From: Desulfoluna spongiiphila
Lineage (GTDB): Bacteria; Desulfobacterota; Desulfobacteria; Desulfobacterales; Desulfolunaceae
Direction of reading: 5' to 3'
Assembly: GCF_900101345.1 (NCBI RefSeq)
Contig: NZ_FMUX01000002.1
Coordinates: forward strand, 124,001 to 188,000
DNA: 64,000 bases
Below the pieces are notes generated by a model. That model did not search any database and was not told the origin of the DNA. It was given only the letters and a program-made list of their open reading frames with translations. The stretch's first letter is position 1; the number at the start of each line of letters is the position of its first letter. Shown in pieces: positions 9,144 through 18,678 of this stretch. A program made the position numbers and the translations under genes.

Positions 9144-9921
9144 AATTCATGTCCCCTTAATATGTCATACAGATTAAAAGTCGTAACTCCCGGTAAAACC
9201 GGGCGCTTGAATCATTAACAGCTCACATGCGGTCTGCTTAACATGGCTTATCTTTCAGTGTGCGCAGGTGGTTGTGTGGGAAAAAACAGCTCATCGTCGT
9301 TATTGCTTGGCAGGCTGTGTCGATGCCGTGGTTTCGTTAAAAAATCAGCTCTGTTGTTGTACGATCGGTAAAATAAAAGGCCTGGGTGATGGCGTTTCAC
9401 GCATGAAACCGAGCCCTGGAAAGGACGGGGCGGTGCCCGATATGGTTCGTGCAGCCGATATACCCTACAGCACGTTTGCGAATACGGTGTCTCGGCAAAT
9501 GAGAATTTTAGTTTTGCGAAAATAAAGGTGTTGGTGACATGCCAGGAAGCATGGCCCATTGTTTATATATGAAAGATTTGTGATTGGGTTAATCTTACAA
9601 AATTTAATATAGTGGGGGATATTATTTATAAGTAGTTAATTCTGTCAAGCTAAAATTTTCAAATTTCGCGAATTCGTAAACGCGTTCGAGGTGGGGCTTT
9701 ATGGCAAGGCGATGCAACAGGTTGAATCGCCCGCGTATACGTGGTGCTGAACGGTTCGGCAGGCAAAAGACGGGCGCGACGGCACACATTCTTCAAGGAG
9801 GGTGCAGGGGGCACCTCTGGGGCGAATGTCCCTCTGCGCACCGGCGTAACCAATGGCGGTCTCCATGCCTTTGCCATGGAGATCCGAGGGGATTCACGCC
9901 ACGCCGCCGGCGTTGCTTCGG
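9144..9921. other. AT-rich upstream region of the biosynthetic operon; no confident gene
   Basis: This 778-bp gap separates the biosynthetic operon from the radical SAM gene. About 9150-9690 is clearly richer in A+T than the rest of the window and should hold the operon promoter for the minus strand; I could not fix a -35/-10 pair. A short plus-strand reading frame (9268-9525) has a C-terminal part that vaguely resembles a helix-turn-helix but has no ribosome binding site. There is a TTCGCGAA palindrome near 9666-9673 and a hairpin (CTCCATG/CATGGAG) at about 9865-9885, close to the 3' end of the radical SAM gene. Confidence 0.4.
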
Positions 9922-11007
9922 TTAAGGGTGCAGCCAATTGACCATCAGCCTCCCTGCGTGCCCGAAGTACCGGTTTTTAAGGCTCATGGAAAGGTAACGC
10001 CGGTTCACCGCGTCTGTGTAGATGTCGTAGCCCGCCTCTTTGAGCATGGCGCGGCAGGCAGAGGCGTCCCAGGCCCTTCCGGCTTCGGTCTCCATGTCGG
10101 TGTCCCGGGGATTGGTGCCCCGTTCCGCCACCAGGAAGTTGGCCCCGGCCGCCAGGCAGAGGGGGGAGGGTTCGTGGGCGGCCAGGGTGAAGATGGTGTT
10201 GCCGAAAAAGAGGCGGGTGACGGCGGTGATGCGGGCGAACTCTTCGTCGGAGATCTGGCCGTAGGGCTCAAGGGGGCTGCCGCACAGGGGGATGCGCTTC
10301 ATGGTGGCCATCCAGGAGATCTTGAGGGTGCGCATCAGGTCCAGAAGGTCGGCGATCTCCTCGTAGCTGTGTTCCGGGCCGATGGGCTCCAGGCAGGAGC
10401 CCACCAGCAGGCCTGCCCGGTGGGCGTTTTCAATGGTCTGCATGCGTTTGTAAGGGTCGATGAGGGTCACCGCTCCTTCGCCGAGCCTTAAGGCGTGGTA
10501 GCAGAAGGTGAAACCGGCTTTCTTTACGGCCCGGGCCTGGTCCGGGTCCAGGTCCCCCCAGTTGGCAAACAGGGGGATTCGTCCCTTGAGCCTTTTGTGG
10601 ACCAGTCTGCCCATGGAGAGGAAACGGTCAAATTCGTAATCGGCGGTGGACATCAGGGAGATGGACCCCACCTTCTGGGATTCAAAGGCCGCGGCATGGG
10701 CCAGGACCTCCTCTTCGCCGAGTCGGAACGGGTTGTCAAGGGAACTCCAGGTGTCGCTGAACATGCAGAACTGGCAGTCCTTGCTGCACCGCTCGCCGTT
10801 GAGGCCGATCTGGCCGTGCACCTCGCCCATGTTTCCGAACTGGCGGCGGGAGACGCCATCGGCAGCAGCCAAAAGGGCCTTGAAGTCGTCGCCCCGGGTG
10901 GGGATTCCGTGGAGCAATGCCAATGCCTCATGCCTGGTGAGGCCCTTTCCTCTTTTGCCTTTTTCAATGATGGTTCGGGTGCCGTGATCAACCGTTTCAT
11001 TTCGCAT
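9922..11007 (-). CDS. BioB-like radical SAM protein
   Basis: A 361-residue radical SAM enzyme. The [4Fe-4S] cysteines are CSKDCQFC (Cys74, Cys78, Cys81), the C-x3-C-x2-C pattern, preceded by GQIGLNGE as in biotin synthase and related HydE/PylB-type proteins. It is related to biotin synthase, but no other biotin gene is near. The start at 11007 is chosen because GAGG lies 9 bases upstream; the frame is open for 75 more codons, but these read through hairpin-rich noncoding sequence. It follows the DUF2156 and GNAT genes on the same strand but with a 378-bp gap, so co-transcription is uncertain. The substrate is unknown. Confidence 0.8.
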   Translation of the reverse strand: MRNETVDHGTRTIIEKGKRGKGLTRHEALALLHGIPTRGDDFKALLAAADGVSRRQFGNMGEVHGQIGLNGERCSKDCQFCMFSDTWSSLDNPFRLGEEEVLAHAAAFESQKVGSISLMSTADYEFDRFLSMGRLVHKRLKGRIPLFANWGDLDPDQARAVKKAGFTFCYHALRLGEGAVTLIDPYKRMQTIENAHRAGLLVGSCLEPIGPEHSYEEIADLLDLMRTLKISWMATMKRIPLCGSPLEPYGQISDEEFARITAVTRLFFGNTIFTLAAHEPSPLCLAAGANFLVAERGTNPRDTDMETEAGRAWDASACRAMLKEAGYDIYTDAVNRRYLSMSLKNRYFGHAGRLMVNWLHP

Positions 11008-11385
11008 ATTTTTAAACCTCATTTCGCAATTCTTCGAAAGCCGGTGCGACATGCCTGTGGCATTCTCTGGTCGGGCTGCGCAATGCAGGGGGCGTGGCCT
11101 GTCTGGGGTTGTCGGAGTGGCGGGCAGCATATGGGGCCGTAAAATCTGAGCCTCAGGCCGGGGAGGGTCTTGTTTTTTGATCTGTGGGGCCCCGGCGGGT
11201 TTCGTGATATGTGCCAGCCATTGACAGATCACCGTTAAACAAATAGCAAGGCATGTGCCAGCCGGGGGCCCTTGTCTCCTATATTTCTTTGGCGGATATT
11301 CGCCGGGCCTTGTTCCTGGCCCGGCGGGAAAAGGTCAACTCCGGAGGGGTGGGGTCCCCTCCGGAGAGGATGAGCGCACAGGCGA
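11008..11385. other. intergenic region with two strong GC hairpins
   Basis: No gene is seen. Two nearly perfect hairpins lie side by side: CGCCGGGCC/GGCCCGGCG (11301-11309 with 11318-11326) and an 11-bp stem CTCCGGAGGGG/CCCCTCCGGAG (11339-11349 with 11356-11366). Neither has a T-run. The second is 19 bp beyond the end of the DUF2156 gene and may terminate or stabilise its message. Confidence 0.5.
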
Positions 11386-12492
11386 TCAGAGGGAGGCGGT
11401 GAGGCCCTTCCAGAAGGTCACCAGGTTGCTTCGACTTGTTCTCCTGAACTCGCGCCACATGCCGGCAACGGTCATGCGGGTGGCAAACCAGGCGGTGTGG
11501 GCCAGCCCTTCAGGGAGAATACCGACCCCCATGAACGCCTTGGCTACGGGGTCCAGGGGAACCGATCCCCTTGTGATGCAGTAAGTGTCCCGAACCTCCA
11601 CCTGGTTCGGGTTCTGCTCAAAGGACTTTGGCCAGTATCCTTTCTTGGATTGAAAGATTCCCTTGTAGTTGTACCCGTCGTTTCCATATTTGTAGCTGAG
11701 GTCCGAAACCCGTTCCACCAGCCGGTTGGAAAAACCATGGTCGTTGTGCCTGCCCGCCATGGGGGCAAGGCCAAGGGAGAGTACTTTGAATCCGGGTTCG
11801 GCCTTGAAACACTCCAGGGCGACATCCACGATGGCATCAAAGATGGCGATGTTGCGGCTGTCGTCCCGGCGGTTGATGTTGGCGTACCACCCGATGGTCT
11901 GGTGATGATCGTACATGGCCTCGAAGGTGACGTAGCCCACGAGGGTGCCGTCCAGCCAGGCAAAGAAGGTGCGCTCGTCCGGTTCGTCCCGGAAGGTGGG
12001 CTCGCGAAGCAGAAGGTTCAGGGGGGTTTTGGTTTTGCGGGTTTGTCGCCATGCCTCGGAGATGGCCGTGGCCTGTTCTGGAAGGGAGGCGTCGGAGTCC
12101 CACCTTGCCTCGGTGACGGTGAGCCCTTTCTTGTGGGCTTTTCGGATGCGCCTTCCCACATTTTTTCCTTTGATGGACCAGTCGTTGAGGATCAGCGTTT
12201 CGACCCCCATGTGGGTGGCGTCAAACCCCTGGTCACTGAAAAGCCGGGCTGTGTCCAGGCTGCACTGCATGCCCACCAGGGGGCGACGGAGCAGGCGGCT
12301 CTCTTTGATAAAGGCGTTGATTACGGCTGGCGCATCGCACGTCCGGCAGAAGGGGTCGCCCACGAAAATGCGGACGCCGAGCCGGTCCTGATAGGCGATG
12401 GAGCCTTTCTCGTGGGAAAAGTGGGAGAAATGGGGGTCCGCTTTGATGGAGTATGCCATGGTGAATGAGCCGTACTTTCTGTAGTTTTCCAT
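11386..12492 (-). CDS. DUF2156 / phosphatidylglycerol lysyltransferase C-terminal-like protein
   Basis: A 368-residue soluble protein resembling the C-terminal catalytic (tandem GNAT-fold) domain of lysyl-phosphatidylglycerol synthases. Supporting segments are RRIRKAHKKGL, a central FFAWLDGTLVGYVTF strand, LSLGLAPMAG and the late YKGIFQSKKGYWPK block. It lacks the N-terminal membrane flippase domain of MprF, so it is a cytosolic acyl/aminoacyl-transferase-like protein. The start at 12492 has AAGGAAT about 10 bases upstream; 29 upstream codons in frame are not supported. It lies between a GNAT gene (121-bp gap) and the radical SAM gene. The aminoacyl donor and acceptor are unknown. Confidence 0.75.
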   Translation of the reverse strand: MENYRKYGSFTMAYSIKADPHFSHFSHEKGSIAYQDRLGVRIFVGDPFCRTCDAPAVINAFIKESRLLRRPLVGMQCSLDTARLFSDQGFDATHMGVETLILNDWSIKGKNVGRRIRKAHKKGLTVTEARWDSDASLPEQATAISEAWRQTRKTKTPLNLLLREPTFRDEPDERTFFAWLDGTLVGYVTFEAMYDHHQTIGWYANINRRDDSRNIAIFDAIVDVALECFKAEPGFKVLSLGLAPMAGRHNDHGFSNRLVERVSDLSYKYGNDGYNYKGIFQSKKGYWPKSFEQNPNQVEVRDTYCITRGSVPLDPVAKAFMGVGILPEGLAHTAWFATRMTVAGMWREFRRTSRSNLVTFWKGLTASL

Positions 12493-12613
12493 AACTCTGG
12501 TATTCCTTTTGTCGTTATTTATTTTGCTGTTTGCCTTCGCTGTATGCGTTGGGCATGTGATGTCGGATCGGTAAGACAATTGAGGGTAATGGGGTGGGAA
12601 TGGTGCGGGCGTA

Positions 12614-13228
12614 TCACAGGGGCTTTTTCATCCGGAACTGTGATGAGAACCCTGCTTTGGCGGCGATGGGGCCGTATGGCAGGAGGCCGCACTCGGTGAA
12701 CCCCAGCTTTTCGTAAAGCCTTTTTGCTCCGGGGTTGGTGTTGACGACCTCCAGGCGAACGCAGGAGAGGTTTTGCGTCCTGCCGAAGGTAAAGAGGGTT
12801 TCAAGGAGGCGATGGCCCACCCCGGTTCCTCGAAAGCCGTCGGCAACGGAGATGACCTGAACCCTGATCTCATCGTTGTCCAGGGGATGAATGTCTTTGA
12901 ATACGGAACCACTGAGTTTGCGGGTCACGCCCCCGAAGAAACCGAATTCCCGGTTTAAGGTGGCAAGGTTCAGGTGAATGAATTTCCGGTTTTGGTACTG
13001 GAGCCCGAGCATGCCGGTGACGCGTCCTTCGCAGAGGGCATAGATCCCCGAAGAGAAGTCGGCGCCGTCACGATAGACGCGTCGGGCCTGGCTTCGGTCC
13101 CGGGGTTTGAGCATGAGGTGGTCAATTTTCCTTTCGAACCCGTTGAGGAACACCTCAATGGCGGATTCCTCAAGCTCCTCGGGCAGCTGCCCAAGCAAAA
13201 TGGATGGGTTCTGACTCTTTTTCTTCAT
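12614..13228 (-). CDS. GNAT-family N-acetyltransferase
   Basis: A 204-residue protein with one GNAT fold. The acetyl-CoA loop is FRGTGVGHRL (Q/R-x-x-G-x-G/A pattern), followed by LEVVNTNPGAKRLYEKLGF, the usual C-terminal GNAT block. The start at 13228 follows AAAGGAG by 11 bases; an upstream extension of 30 codons is not supported. It precedes the DUF2156 gene on the same strand. The substrate is not predictable. Confidence 0.85.
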   Translation of the reverse strand: MKKKSQNPSILLGQLPEELEESAIEVFLNGFERKIDHLMLKPRDRSQARRVYRDGADFSSGIYALCEGRVTGMLGLQYQNRKFIHLNLATLNREFGFFGGVTRKLSGSVFKDIHPLDNDEIRVQVISVADGFRGTGVGHRLLETLFTFGRTQNLSCVRLEVVNTNPGAKRLYEKLGFTECGLLPYGPIAAKAGFSSQFRMKKPL

Positions 13229-13524
13229 GATGCAACACTCCTTTGGTAGGTAAGTAAAAATGACCGGAAAAGGCGGGGTCATGTCCACGATGAACCCCTC
13301 GCAGGGAGGGGTGAACATCTTGTGGCAATCTGTCCCGCGAAGACGGGTCAGTGATGAGTAAATTGTATGGAAGGATGAGATATTGGTACAGGAGTGTTTT
13401 TTACTCTTTGGAAAGGGGTATTGGAGAATTTTTGCAGGTGGGGTGTTCTCGTGTGTCCGGGGAGGCTGTGGGTGGTGAAAGTGCGCGATATTACGATGGT
13501 CTGTGATGCGGGGCTGCGGCCTGC

Positions 13525-14340
13525 TTACTCGGGGGCAGCTATTGTTTGCTCCATGATCCGCTCAATGTCTCCGTTTTTCTGCATGGCAGTGATGACGGCA
13601 TTGAAGGTTGCGATGAAGTCTTCCTTGAAATGGAACCGGCCGAAGTCCCGGTTCGTATACCCCAGATGGCCCCACTCGGTATTGATGACAAGGGCCTCCC
13701 GGAGCCGGGCATGCCTGGTCCCTTCATGGTAGAGGCCCTCTTGTTTGAGTTTGTTCAGTTCCCAGAGAATGGCAAGGCGGTCGTTGATGTAGCAGTCTGT
13801 TCGTCGGATGCCCAGCTTCAGGATGTTGACGCGATTGCTCCTTGCCTCATCGATGCGGATGTTGTTTTTCCTGACCTCCTCGAAGAAGGTTTTGCCTCCC
13901 AGGATAAACCCGTCATTGCTGCCGATGGTCAGGCCGTGAAAGTCATCGGGCCAGATGCGTCTTGGCGCGTCTTTCATGATGTCCTCCCGGCAGAGGAGCA
14001 CCACCTTTTCCTGCAGGATGGGCACCGAGTAAGGCCACATGAAGGGGCGTTCCTGGGGTCTGAAATAAGGGGGGCAGATCGCGAAGACCGTTCCGTTTTC
14101 GATGTCGTGGAGGCCTCTTTTCCAGGGGATGGGGAGGATGGTGACGCGGTAGTCTTCCATGCGTGCGAAGGCCTGGGTCAGGATGGCCGGGTAGATTCCC
14201 CGGGGCTGGCCGTTTATTGCATAGCTGTAGGGCGGGTAGTTATCGTCGCAGTAGACGATGACATTGGTTTCTGCGGTGCCTGTCCGCCATGCCGACAGGC
14301 AGGACAGCACCAGAAGTGCGATGCAGAGGCTTTTTTTCAT
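13525..14340 (-). CDS. periplasmic solute-binding protein, family 3-like
   Basis: A 271-residue protein with an N-terminal signal peptide (about residues 1-23, cleaved near GTAET) followed by a bilobed SBP_bac_3-like domain that opens with YCDDNYPPYSYAINGQPRG, the usual start of polar amino-acid-binding and related sensor proteins. No ABC permease or ATPase gene is adjacent, so it may be an orphan binding protein or a remote sensor. It is separated from the GNAT gene by about 296 bp without a recognisable gene. Confidence 0.8.
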   Translation of the reverse strand: MKKSLCIALLVLSCLSAWRTGTAETNVIVYCDDNYPPYSYAINGQPRGIYPAILTQAFARMEDYRVTILPIPWKRGLHDIENGTVFAICPPYFRPQERPFMWPYSVPILQEKVVLLCREDIMKDAPRRIWPDDFHGLTIGSNDGFILGGKTFFEEVRKNNIRIDEARSNRVNILKLGIRRTDCYINDRLAILWELNKLKQEGLYHEGTRHARLREALVINTEWGHLGYTNRDFGRFHFKEDFIATFNAVITAMQKNGDIERIMEQTIAAPE

Positions 14341-14532
14341 GCATCTGTCCGTGTGGGGGTTGATGTTGGTGCGTGGCTGAACTGGTCAGGGCGTTGCTGT
14401 GGCATTCTGTGCTGAATGGGAAAATTATATCAGAGCGGGAGGGCGGGGGGGAAGGTAAATGAGCGGAGGGGGTGCTTGCTGCGCCCGGCTTTATAACATC
14501 GGGCGTAACTGGTGAGTTGTAGAAAAACGGTC

Positions 14533-14715
14533 TCAGGCGGCAAGGTGTGCCACCTTGAAAGCAGGTTGCGGATGCGCTTTGCCCCACGTTCCTCGGGTCA
14601 AAGCGCATCCGCCGTTAAAGCTGAATTTAATTAAAGGCACGGTTAAAACCTGTTTGTTGCGCCGGTTTTTATGCAATGAGGCATGCCTTTAGCCCCCGGC
14701 AGGGCCGCCGGAGGC
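14533..14715. repeat. intergenic inverted-repeat element, copy 1 (near full length)
   Basis: The left end is degenerate (CAGGCGGC near 14535); the right end GCCGCCGGAGGC is 14704-14715. Inside are a small hairpin CAAGGTG/CACCTTG and a long stem GCGGATGCGCTTTG/CAAAGCGCATCCGC (about 14567-14612) whose loop contains the conserved ACGTTCCTCGGG. The right end lies 20 bp beyond the stop of the minus-strand dehydrogenase gene. Confidence 0.75.
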
Positions 14716-14735
14716 TGTTTTTTAAGGTCCGGTGG

Positions 14736-15635
14736 CTATGCCACGTTGTTGAGCTGTTTCAGGGCCTGCATGAGGGCCTGGGTGCCCATGCGGGCGCCGC
14801 CGTGGGCCAGGACGGCCTGGTAGAGCTGGTTCACAAGGGCGAGGCCGGGAAGGGCCAGGTTCATTCGCCCGGCCTCTTCAAGGGCGATGCCCATGTCCTT
14901 GACAAAGTGCTCCACAAAAAAGCCGGTGTCGAACTCGTTTTTCAAGATGCGGGGCGCCAGGTTGGAAAGGGACCAGCACGCGGCGGCACCGCCCGTGATG
15001 CTTGAGAGCATCACCTCAAGATCAAGCCCGGCCCGTTCTCCGTAGAGCAGGGACTCACACATGCCGATCATGGTGCCGGCAATGACGATTTGGTTGCACA
15101 TCTTGGTATGCTGGCCGGAACCGGAAGGGCCCTGATGGACGATCTGGGTGCCCATGATCTCGAAAAGGGGGGTGAGGGCATCCACGGCGTCCTTGTCGCC
15201 TCCCACCATGATGGAGAGGGTTGCGTTGCGCGCCCCCACGTCTCCGCCGGAGACGGGGGCGTCCACGGCGTGGACTCCCATGGCCTTGGCCTGGCTGTGG
15301 ATTCTCCGGGCCAGGCTGGGGGAGGTGGTGGTCATGTCCACCACCATGGAGCCGGGTTGTGCGCCTTTGAGGATGCCGGTCTCTCCCAGGTAGACCTCCT
15401 CCACATCTTTGGGGAAGCCCACGATGGTGAAGACGACATCCGAAACGGCGGCCACCTCTTCGGGGGTCTCTTTCCAGGTCGCTCCGAGGTCAATAAGGGG
15501 CTGGGCCTTGGCTTTGGTTCGGTTGGTGACGCTGGTTCGAAAGCCGTGGTCCATGAGGTGGCGGCACATCCACTGCCCCATCACCCCGGTTCCGATCCAT
15601 CCGATGCGCGTGTCGGTGTTGCTGATGTGAATCAC
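14736..15635 (-). CDS. beta-hydroxyacid dehydrogenase (3-hydroxyisobutyrate dehydrogenase family)
   Basis: A 299-residue NAD(P)-dependent oxidoreductase. It has a Rossmann [16 protein letters not shown] motif at about 12-27, the substrate loop [11 protein letters not shown], and GQHTKMCNQ carrying the catalytic lysine. The family reduces or oxidises short beta-hydroxyacids or semialdehydes (3-hydroxyisobutyrate, tartronate, glyoxylate/succinic semialdehyde). The start is a GTG at 15635 with AAGGA about 9 bases upstream. It lies 21 bp downstream of a glyoxalase gene, suggesting shared aldehyde/ketoaldehyde metabolism. Confidence 0.88.
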   Translation of the reverse strand: MIHISNTDTRIGWIGTGVMGQWMCRHLMDHGFRTSVTNRTKAKAQPLIDLGATWKETPEEVAAVSDVVFTIVGFPKDVEEVYLGETGILKGAQPGSMVVDMTTTSPSLARRIHSQAKAMGVHAVDAPVSGGDVGARNATLSIMVGGDKDAVDALTPLFEIMGTQIVHQGPSGSGQHTKMCNQIVIAGTMIGMCESLLYGERAGLDLEVMLSSITGGAAACWSLSNLAPRILKNEFDTGFFVEHFVKDMGIALEEAGRMNLALPGLALVNQLYQAVLAHGGARMGTQALMQALKQLNNVA

Positions 15636-15656
15636 GATATCCGTCCTTCCTTTGAT

Positions 15657-16037
15657 TTATTTCATCATGCGTTCCGGGACCACCTCAATCCAGTAACCGT
15701 CGGGATCTTCCACAAAGTAGATGCCCATGGCCTCGTTTTCCCAGAGGCTGAGGCCCATCTCTTTGTGGCGGGCGTGCCAGGTGTCGTAGGCGTCGGTGGT
15801 GACGGCCAGGTGGATTTCGTTGTCGCCCAGGTTGTAGGGCTCCGTGCGCTCCTTGAGCCAGGTGAGCTCAAGCTGGTGGCCGCCGGTGCCGTCTCCCAGG
15901 TAGACGAGGACAAAGCTGCCGTCGGGGGCTTCATGGCGGCGAACGACCTCGAAGTCCAGGGCCTCGGTATAAAAGGCGAGGCTTTTATCAAGGTCGAATA
16001 CGGTGAAGTTGGTGTGTGCGATTTTCAAGGTGCCCAT
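15657..16037 (-). CDS. gloA: glyoxalase I-like VOC metalloenzyme
   Basis: A 126-residue vicinal-oxygen-chelate protein. The four expected metal ligands are visible: His in IAHTNF near the N terminus, Glu in QLELTW, His in NEIHLAV and Glu in WIEVVPE at the C terminus. It probably isomerises the methylglyoxal-thiol hemithioacetal. ATG 16037 has AGGAG 6 bases upstream; a longer frame is not supported. It forms a two-gene unit with the downstream dehydrogenase. The family is firm; the thiol cofactor in this organism is unknown. Confidence 0.85.
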   Translation of the reverse strand: MGTLKIAHTNFTVFDLDKSLAFYTEALDFEVVRRHEAPDGSFVLVYLGDGTGGHQLELTWLKERTEPYNLGDNEIHLAVTTDAYDTWHARHKEMGLSLWENEAMGIYFVEDPDGYWIEVVPERMMK

Positions 16038-16169
16038 GGGGTCTCCTGTGATGTTGGCTGAAAATGGGGAGGGGTGCACCGGTGGGGAGCGGTGCCTCCT
16101 TTGTCGGGGTGGCTCAGTATAGCGTTGTCGGTGACTGCGGGTCAACCGGGCGGGAAGGCGGCCGGAAAC

Positions 16170-16201
16170 AAAAAAAGGCCTGTCGAAGGGTTCGACAGGC
16201 C
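16170..16201 (-). terminator. intrinsic terminator after tRNA-Ala
   Basis: A perfect 11-bp stem (16177-16187 with 16191-16201, GGCCTGTCGAA/TTCGACAGGCC), tri-loop, followed on the minus strand by a run of T (A-tract 16170-16176 on plus). It sits 16 bp after the tRNA 3' end. Confidence 0.9.
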
Positions 16202-16217
16202 TTTGTATGTTTTATTA

Positions 16218-16293
16218 TGGTGGAGCTGAGGGGGATCGAACCCCTGACCTCATGACTGCCAGTCATGCGCTCTCCCAGCTGAGCTACAGCCCC
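16218..16293 (-). tRNA. tRNA-Ala(GGC)
   Basis: A 76-nt tRNA gene. The acceptor stem GGGGCTG pairs with CAGCTCC and includes the G3-U70 pair that is the alanine identity element. The anticodon loop CTGGCAG gives anticodon GGC (stem CATGA/TCATG). The T-loop GGTTCGATCC and an encoded CCA end are present. It is a single tRNA with its own terminator. Confidence 0.97.
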
Positions 16294-16712
16294 ACATAAT
16301 GGGTTTGCTGCGTCTTGAAGATCGTCAGCAACAAACGAGAGAGTATTTAGACCATCACCGCGCAGGTGTCAATGAAAAAAAAGATCCTTTTTGCGATGGG
16401 GGCCTGTGCGGAGGCGATAGGGCCCCGGACCCATTTGGAATACCGAGGCGCCCCGGGGTCCGGAAAATAAATTCTGTACTCTCAAAACAAGGGATGGTAA
16501 AGGTATTCGAGTTTTTTATATAACGGTGTGAACCCGTATGGGCGTCGGAAAATCGGACATGACACACCCTTGTTGCGGCCGCTCGGGCCAAATACCCGCC
16601 CCTCGGTCGGGTATCCCGCCAAGATGCGCATGCAACATCTTTACCGGTGGGTCCAGCCACGTTTTCCACACCCCGAATCCAACGACGACAATAAGAGTAC
16701 AGAGGTATATTG
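16294..16712. other. intergenic region upstream of ppiD-like gene
   Basis: No gene is seen. It contains a GC-rich inverted repeat between about 16422 and 16466 (GGCCCCGGACC...GGGGTCCGG) and should hold the divergent promoters of the tRNA and the foldase gene. Confidence 0.4.
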
Positions 16713-18608
16713 ATGCTACAAATGATGCGTGACAATGCCGGTTCCTGGATTATCAAGATACTGCTGGGCGTTATTGTCCTGGTATTTATTTTTCTCGGGC
16801 TCGGGCCGGACCGCAACAGCGGCAATTCCATTGTTGCAGAGGTAAACAAGACCGTCATCAGCTGGGACGACTATCGACTGGCCTACAATGAACTGGTGGA
16901 GGGATACCGGCGTCAGTTGGGCGGAAACCTGAGCGAAGAGATGATCAAGATGTTTCGCCTGCGGGAGCAGGCCCTGGAGAGCCTCATCACCAGCGAGCTG
17001 ATGATCCAGGAAGCCGATCGGTTAAAGCTCCGGGTAACCGACAAGGAGCTTGAACAGGCCATCACGGCCCTGCCTTATTTTAAAACAGACGGCGTCTTCG
17101 ACATGGCGCTTTATGAAGCCCTCCTTCGCCAGAACGGGCTCACCGTTCCCCAGTTTGAGGCACAGCAGCGAAAATCCATGCTCATCTCCAAGCTGCGGAG
17201 CATGGTGGAAAGCGGCGTGCTGGTCACCGACGGCGAAGTCCAGGAGCTTTACAAATACAAGAACACCGAAGCCTCGGTGCGCTATACCCTTTTTGATCCG
17301 GCGTCCTACGCGGACGTCACCGTGGATGATGCCTATGTCGCCGCGTACTTTGCAGAAAAGGGCGAGCAGTACAAAACCGATCCGGAGGCCAGGATCTCCT
17401 TTATGCGGTTCGGGCGGGATGATTTTGGCAAAGGGATTGCCATCACCGATGAAGAGCTCGCAGATGCCTACCAGGCCAACCTGGACCGATACCAGACCGC
17501 TGAAACCGTTGAGGCCAGCCATATCCTGATCAAGGTGGCCGAAGGGGCCACGGCAGAGGAAGAGGCAGAGGCCCGCAAGCGGGCCGACGAGGTGTATGCC
17601 AAGGCCAAAGCCGAAGGCAGTGACTTTGCCGAGCTGGCAAAGACTTTTTCCGAAGGGCCCTCGGCCAAGGACGGGGGGCGCCTGGGTGCCTTTGAGCGAA
17701 GCGCCATGGTCAAGCCCTTTGCCGACAAAGCCTTTGCCATGACCGAAGGGGAGGTCAGCGAGCCTGTCCGAACCCAGTTCGGCTGGCACGTCATCAAGCT
17801 TGCGAAGAAGAATCCCGCCACGGTCAAAAGCCTGGCCGAGGTCAAGGACGAGCTTCGAAAGAGCCTCGTGGACGAGCAGGCCGAGGCCGATGCCTACGCC
17901 GCCTCGGAGAATGCCTTTGACATGGTGCTCGGCAGCGATAACCTCAAAGAGGCCGGTGAGACCGCTGAGCTTCCGGTTATCGACAGCGCCTTTTTCACCC
18001 GCTGGAAAGGTCCCGAGGCCGTTGCCAGTGTGGATCGCATGCGTATCGCCAAGGACGCCTTTGAGCTTGAGGTCGGCGGTGTCAGCGACATCCTGGAATA
18101 CAACGGCACCTACTACATCGTTCAGCTCATTGAGAAGAAGGAGTCTGTGGTTCCCGAACTCGCCGACGTCAAAGAGCGTGTCCAGGCCGATGCCCTGACC
18201 CAGGCCAAGGCCGAAAAAGCCGAAGCCGAGGCAAGCGCCCTTCTGGCCCTTTTGAAAGAGGGCAAAGACTTTCCCGAGGGAACGAAGGTGACGGAGTCTC
18301 CCCTGTTTACCCGTGACGGCAAGGGGGCTGACGCCCTGGATCGCAAGGTTGTTGAGGCGGCCTTTGGCCTTAACGCAGCCAAGCCCGTGGCCGACGAGGT
18401 GATCAAGGGAAGCGGCGGCATGTATGTGGTGGCCCTGAAAGAGAAAAAGATCCCTAATCTGGATGGCTATGCCGAGGCCTCCGAAGCCCTCAAGGCCGAA
18501 CTCCTTTCCCAGAAACGCCGCGATGTGCTGTCCAAGTGGGTTGAAGAATTGAGAAACAACGCGGAGATTAAACGGGATCCCCGCTTCGCGGCAGGGGACA
18601 GCGAATAA
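16713..18608 (+). CDS. ppiD: SurA/PpiD-type membrane-anchored peptidyl-prolyl isomerase
   Basis: A 631-residue envelope foldase. A single N-terminal membrane helix (about 12-31) is followed by a SurA_N-like chaperone region and a parvulin domain (roughly 268-365) with the segments EASHILIKV, FAELAKTFSEGPSAKDGGRLG and QFGWHVIKL, then a long alpha-rich C-terminal part. It would fold outer-membrane and periplasmic proteins from the periplasmic face of the inner membrane. The ATG at 16713 has AGAGG 7 bases upstream; the preceding TTG codon is not needed. It is followed by a strong terminator, so it is monocistronic. Confidence 0.9.
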   Translation: MLQMMRDNAGSWIIKILLGVIVLVFIFLGLGPDRNSGNSIVAEVNKTVISWDDYRLAYNELVEGYRRQLGGNLSEEMIKMFRLREQALESLITSELMIQEADRLKLRVTDKELEQAITALPYFKTDGVFDMALYEALLRQNGLTVPQFEAQQRKSMLISKLRSMVESGVLVTDGEVQELYKYKNTEASVRYTLFDPASYADVTVDDAYVAAYFAEKGEQYKTDPEARISFMRFGRDDFGKGIAITDEELADAYQANLDRYQTAETVEASHILIKVAEGATAEEEAEARKRADEVYAKAKAEGSDFAELAKTFSEGPSAKDGGRLGAFERSAMVKPFADKAFAMTEGEVSEPVRTQFGWHVIKLAKKNPATVKSLAEVKDELRKSLVDEQAEADAYAASENAFDMVLGSDNLKEAGETAELPVIDSAFFTRWKGPEAVASVDRMRIAKDAFELEVGGVSDILEYNGTYYIVQLIEKKESVVPELADVKERVQADALTQAKAEKAEAEASALLALLKEGKDFPEGTKVTESPLFTRDGKGADALDRKVVEAAFGLNAAKPVADEVIKGSGGMYVVALKEKKIPNLDGYAEASEALKAELLSQKRRDVLSKWVEELRNNAEIKRDPRFAAGDSE

Positions 18609-18678
18609 GCCCCTGACGGCTTAACACCCGGACACCCCAGGGAATACCGGGTGTTGACCGGTGACTCCAAGAGATGAC

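Noticed and set aside
9268..9525. Short frame with a helix-turn-helix-like tail upstream of the biosynthetic operon
   Set aside because: No ribosome binding site and the N-terminal half has no sensible protein character; perhaps a remnant, but not supported as a gene.
9922..11007. Radical SAM gene as true biotin synthase or PylB
   Set aside because: No biotin or pyrrolysine genes are adjacent and I cannot verify the substrate-binding residues, so only a BioB-like label is given.
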